Part shown: positions 61,020-64,000 of the stretch, one piece after another
Position numbering within the stretch: position 1 is the first letter of the stretch
Layout: every line of letters starts with the position of its first letter
DNA from: CAWARU01 sp963805795
Lineage (GTDB): Bacteria; Pseudomonadota; Gammaproteobacteria; UBA6186; Azoamicaceae
NCBI GenBank assembly: GCA_963805795.1
Contig: CAWDVG010000004.1
Span: forward strand, 496,001 to 560,000
Direction of reading: 5' to 3'
DNA length: 64,000 bases
Made by a program: the position numbers and the translations under genes
The notes under the pieces: generated by a model
What the model was told of the DNA's origin: nothing
Seen by the model: only the letters and a program-made list of their open reading frames with translations
Databases searched by the model: none

Positions 61020-61653
61020 ATGAGTGTAATTAACTACAACCGAATCCAATTCTTAAAAAGCGCAGCCGAAACCGCGAACCACCCTCCCGATTTAGGAGCA
61101 GAGGTAGCTTTTGCAGGGCGTTCCAATTCTGGAAAATCGACGGCCATTAATGCGATCACACGTATTAAGGGGTTAGCGCGAACCAGTAAAACGCCTGGTA
61201 GAACTCAACTTATTAACTTTTTTCAATTAGATCCTGAACGTCGCTTAGTCGGATCTCCCTGGTTATGGTTATGCCAAAGTTCCCGAAGCTATTAAAATGC
61301 GATGGGAGAAAACTTTTAGAAGAATATTTGCATGGGCGCCAAAGTTTAAAAGGCGTTGTATTGATGATGGACATTCGACATGTATTAAAAGAGTTAGATT
61401 GGCAAATGATAGATTGGGCGGTCGGTAGCGAGCTACAAATGCACATATTGTTAACCAAGGCGGATAAATTAAAGCGTGGTGCGGCCCAAATACTCTATTG
61501 TCTGTTCGCCGGGCATTAAGCGGCTACACAGATTTTATTACAGTGCAATTATTCTCCGCAATAACTGGGCAAGGCATAGAAGAAGTTCATGAAAAATTAA
61601 ATCAATGGTTGTCAGGGTCAAACTCAACAGATAACATTAAAAATTTTTTGTAA
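61020..61653 (+). pseudogene. engB: GTP-binding protein EngB/YsxC with three frameshifts
   Basis: The N terminus is in frame (NYNRIQFLKSAAETANHP, AFAGRSNSGKSTAINAITR with the G1 P-loop, TPGRTQLINFF). Then DLPGYGYAKVPEAIKMRWEK is in another frame because of an extra G near 61251; an extra A near 61312 shifts again; a missing A near 61490 separates LLTKADKLKRGAAQ from TLLSVRRALSGYTDFITVQL. The net +1 length (634 bases) agrees. EngB assists 50S assembly and is usually essential, so sequencing error is quite possible. Confidence 0.9.
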
Positions 61654-61680
61654 TCATTATCGAGAATTGGAATTGACCTC

Positions 61681-61842
61681 AAAAAAAAGGCCCCGGTCCT
61701 ATAGTGAGTCTCTATCTCACTTCTTCTTCTCAAAGAGGGACCAGGGCACACAGTACCCGGCAATAAGAAAACAACCTACCGGGCATAACTCCTCAATCCC
61801 GAGGAGTATAATGGTAAAGAAACAATAAAGTAACTTTACCTA
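61681..61842 (-). ncRNA. Structured RNA candidate at the Spot 42 locus
   Basis: Read on the minus strand: 5' hairpin GGTAAAG/CTTTACC (61840-61813), second stem ACTCCTC around GGGATT (61807-61788), third stem CCCGG/CCGGG (61783-61756), and a long final stem GCCCTGGTCCC/GGACCGGGGCC closed by T8 (61747-61681), a good terminator. Upstream there is a TTGAAC (-35) with a TCATAT-like -10. It lies between convergent engB and polA, where E. coli has spf. No sequence match to Spot 42 is claimed. Confidence 0.65.
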
Positions 61843-61905
61843 ATTAATATGACATAGATCGATTAAGCAAGTTCAATCCTATTTGTCGATATTTCAAAAT
61901 ATTTT

Positions 61906-64000
61906 TTAACTGTGAGCCTCATCCCAATTGTTCCCAACTCCCTTCCCAATAGATAATTTGATGGAAAGTTTAACTATATTTTCCATTACTTCACAAATTT
62001 TTGCTTGTGCAATTGCAAGTACAGAATCTTTTATTTCAAAAACTAATTCATCGTGCACCTGCATAATCAATTTGACATCTATCTTGGATTCGATAATCCA
62101 ACGATCTAGCTCTATCATAACCAATTTTATAATATCGGCATTGGTGCCTTGCATGGGGGCATTTATTGCGGCACGTTCTGCAGCTTTACGTAAAGCGTGA
62201 TTTTTTGATTTTAATTCGGGAAGGTACAAGCGGCGACCAAATAAAGTTTCAACATAACCCTTTTCAAAAGCTTGATTTTTGAAATGTGATCCATAAAATA
62301 TTTTACTTTTGGGAAACATTCAAAATAATGCGTCATATGTTTTTCTGCTTCTTTTTGTTCAATTCCCAATTGACGAGCAACACCAAAACTGGACATCCCA
62401 TACATCAGACCAAAATTAATGGCTTTAGAGCTGCGTCTTTGCTCTGCCGTCACTTCTGCTAAAGGAACCGAAAAAATGGCTGCAGCAGTAGAGCGGTGAA
62501 CATCATCATCCTTAGAAAAAGCAGACACCAAACCTTCGTCCTCTGACATATGCGCCATGATTCTAAGTTCAATTTGAGAGTAATCGGCCGTGAAAATTTT
62601 ATAGCCCGGTGGTGCAATAAAAGCTGAACGAATTTTTCTGCCTTCATGGGTTCGAATGGGAATATTCTGTAAATTGGGATTACTAGAAGATAAGCGTCCA
62701 GTTGAAGTGATTGCTTGATGATAATAAGTGTGAACACGACCGGTTTTAGGATTAATGAGCTCGGGCAAAGTATCCGTATAAGTTGATTTTAATTTAGATA
62801 AACTTCGATATTCCAAAATAAGCTTGGGCAAGGGATATTTTTCTGCTAAGTTTTGTAGTACTTCTACCGGTAGAGGGTTGTCCTTTAGGTGTTTTTTCTA
62901 ACACCGGTAATTTCAAATCCCCATATAATATCTCTTGGAGTTGTTTTGGGGAACCTAAATTGAAGGTTTTGCCTGCCAAAACATAGGTTTCATTTTCTAT
63001 TGCTTCAATACGATTGGCGAGTTCCTGGCTTTGTTGTTGTAATTGGTCTGCATTTATGAGTACTCCACATTGTTCTATGCGAGCGAGCACTGGCAATAAT
63101 GGCAATTCTATGGTTTCATATACTTTTTTTAAGGAGGGCAAAGCAATCAATTTGGACCCAAGATTGTGATGTAACGATAATGTCCCTGAGCCATTTCTGC
63201 AGCATAATGAGCAGCAGCTTCAAGAGGAATTTCATCAAAAGCAATTTGTTTTGCCCCTTTTCCAGCTAAGGTTTCATAATTTATCATTTGATAGTTTAAA
63301 TTCTTTAAAGCCAAGATTTCTATATCATGACGGTTTCCTGCGCTATCTAACACATAAGATTCCAACATGGTGTCGTAGTGATTTTCCTTGCAGGTGAATA
63401 TCATATAGAGATAGCACTTCTAGTATATATTTTAAATGATGGCCCACCTTCGTAATATTAACATCTTCAAATAAAGCTTTAATTTTTCTAAAACAACTTC
63501 TGGTAGCAATGCTTCTTTGGATTAAGGTTCTTATGTTTTAATGGTAAATAAGCTGCATCACCATTTTCTATTGCAAAAGCAAGGCCCAAAATTTCAGCCG
63601 TCATGTAATCGGGACTGGTGGTTTGAGGATTAAAAGCAAAGGTACTGCTTGTTTTAGTTTTTCAAGCCGAAAACATAAATGCAGAAGGGGTCAAAATAAT
63701 TTCGTATTGTTTTGCACTGTGCAAGCCTTCCCGTTCACCATCCGCTGTCGCGGCTTCCATGCATTCTTTTAACCAAGATTTAAATTCCAAATCTTTATAT
63801 AAAGAAATTAATGTTTCTTTATTCGGTTTTTGTAGCAGAAAATCTTCAGGATGGTTTTCTAAGGCTAAGTTAACATCAATAGTGACTAGGTTACGGAACA
63901 GGGGTAATTTATCAAGGTTGTCTGGTAAATTTTCCCCCACTTTCCCGGGGATATCATTGGCATTTTTAATAATATTATCCAATGATTCATAAGTTTCTAA
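61906..64000 (-). pseudogene. polA: DNA polymerase I with several frameshifts, 5' end beyond the window
   Basis: Pieces of PolI appear in order on the minus strand: C-terminal polymerase motif C (LIMQVHDELVFE) at 61906-62319; motif A (FTADYSQIELRIMAH) and motif B (RRSSKAINFGLMYGMSSFG) at 62211-62831; thumb (LLPVLARIEQCGVLIN) at 62794-63150; 3'-5' exonuclease (DTMLESYVLDSAGNRHDIE) at 63147-63404; and its beginning (VTIDVNLALENHPEDF) at 63662-63982. At least four frame changes (near 62290, 62870, 63170, and 63404-63662) break it. The 5' nuclease lies beyond the window. Confidence 0.9.

Overview
The window looks like chromosomal DNA from an AT-rich, host-associated gammaproteobacterium, most plausibly a member of the Legionellales (Legionella/Coxiella/Aquicella/Berkiella-like). 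This is inferred from the housekeeping gene content and order (rsmE-ahcY-metK, secB-gpsA, dapF-xerC, cc4-engB-polA), type IV pilus genes, a GacA/LetA-type regulatory small RNA, and several large unrecognised proteins of effector-like character, one with a eukaryotic-style CaaX ending. Genus was not determined. Many accessory genes are decaying (frameshifts, nonsense codons, internal deletions), and small palindromic repeats are scattered through intergenic DNA.

Layout. 1-5.4 kb (minus strand): compact pilus chemosensory operon pilI-pilJ-chpA-chpC. 5.5-12.8 kb: two-partner secretion locus, in which one FhaC-type transporter gene lies between two TpsA exoprotein genes in opposite orientation. 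Their first ~835 bp are almost identical, so they form a long inverted repeat around the transporter gene. 12.9-16.2 kb: methyl cycle genes rsmE, ahcY, metK. 16.3-20.8 kb: a QEGLA-motif protein, two DMT transporters (one frameshifted), an L,D-transpeptidase and a tiny Cys-rich lipoprotein. 20.9-31.3 kb: gpsA-secB-rhodanese, a PP-loop thiolase plus TusA, glnA (adenylylation Tyr replaced by Phe), pilT, proC, an ABC exporter and hemW. 31.4-42.7 kb: orphan proteins interleaved with ddl, comM, a CPA2 antiporter, ubiK, a YqeG-like phosphatase and ferredoxin.

42.8-43.1 kb holds a convincing CsrB/RsmZ-type sRNA with an upstream GacA box. 43.1-47.8 kb: dsbB, a porin, lptM-dapF-xerC and trmB. 47.8-56.2 kb is an accessory island: MITE-like repeats, a gutted AAA ATPase gene, a CaaX-ending orphan, an SLC13 permease, a thioesterase, a zeta-toxin remnant, an ISAs1-type element carrying a GIY-YIG gene, a TacAT-like toxin-antitoxin pair and an ankyrin fragment. 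56.2-60.1 kb: a glycosyltransferase pair, DsbA-like protein and cytochrome c4. 60.2-64 kb: a VapBC module with lesions in both genes, then engB and polA, both carrying several frameshifts, with a structured ncRNA candidate between them at the position Spot 42 holds in E. coli.

Functionally the window combines surface and secretion functions (pilus signalling, TPS exoproteins, porin, periplasmic Dsb enzymes), central metabolism (methyl cycle, glutamine, proline, DAP/D-Ala peptidoglycan precursors) and a CsrA-type lifestyle regulator. The frameshift cluster at the right end is either true gene decay or homopolymer sequencing error; sequence alone cannot separate these.
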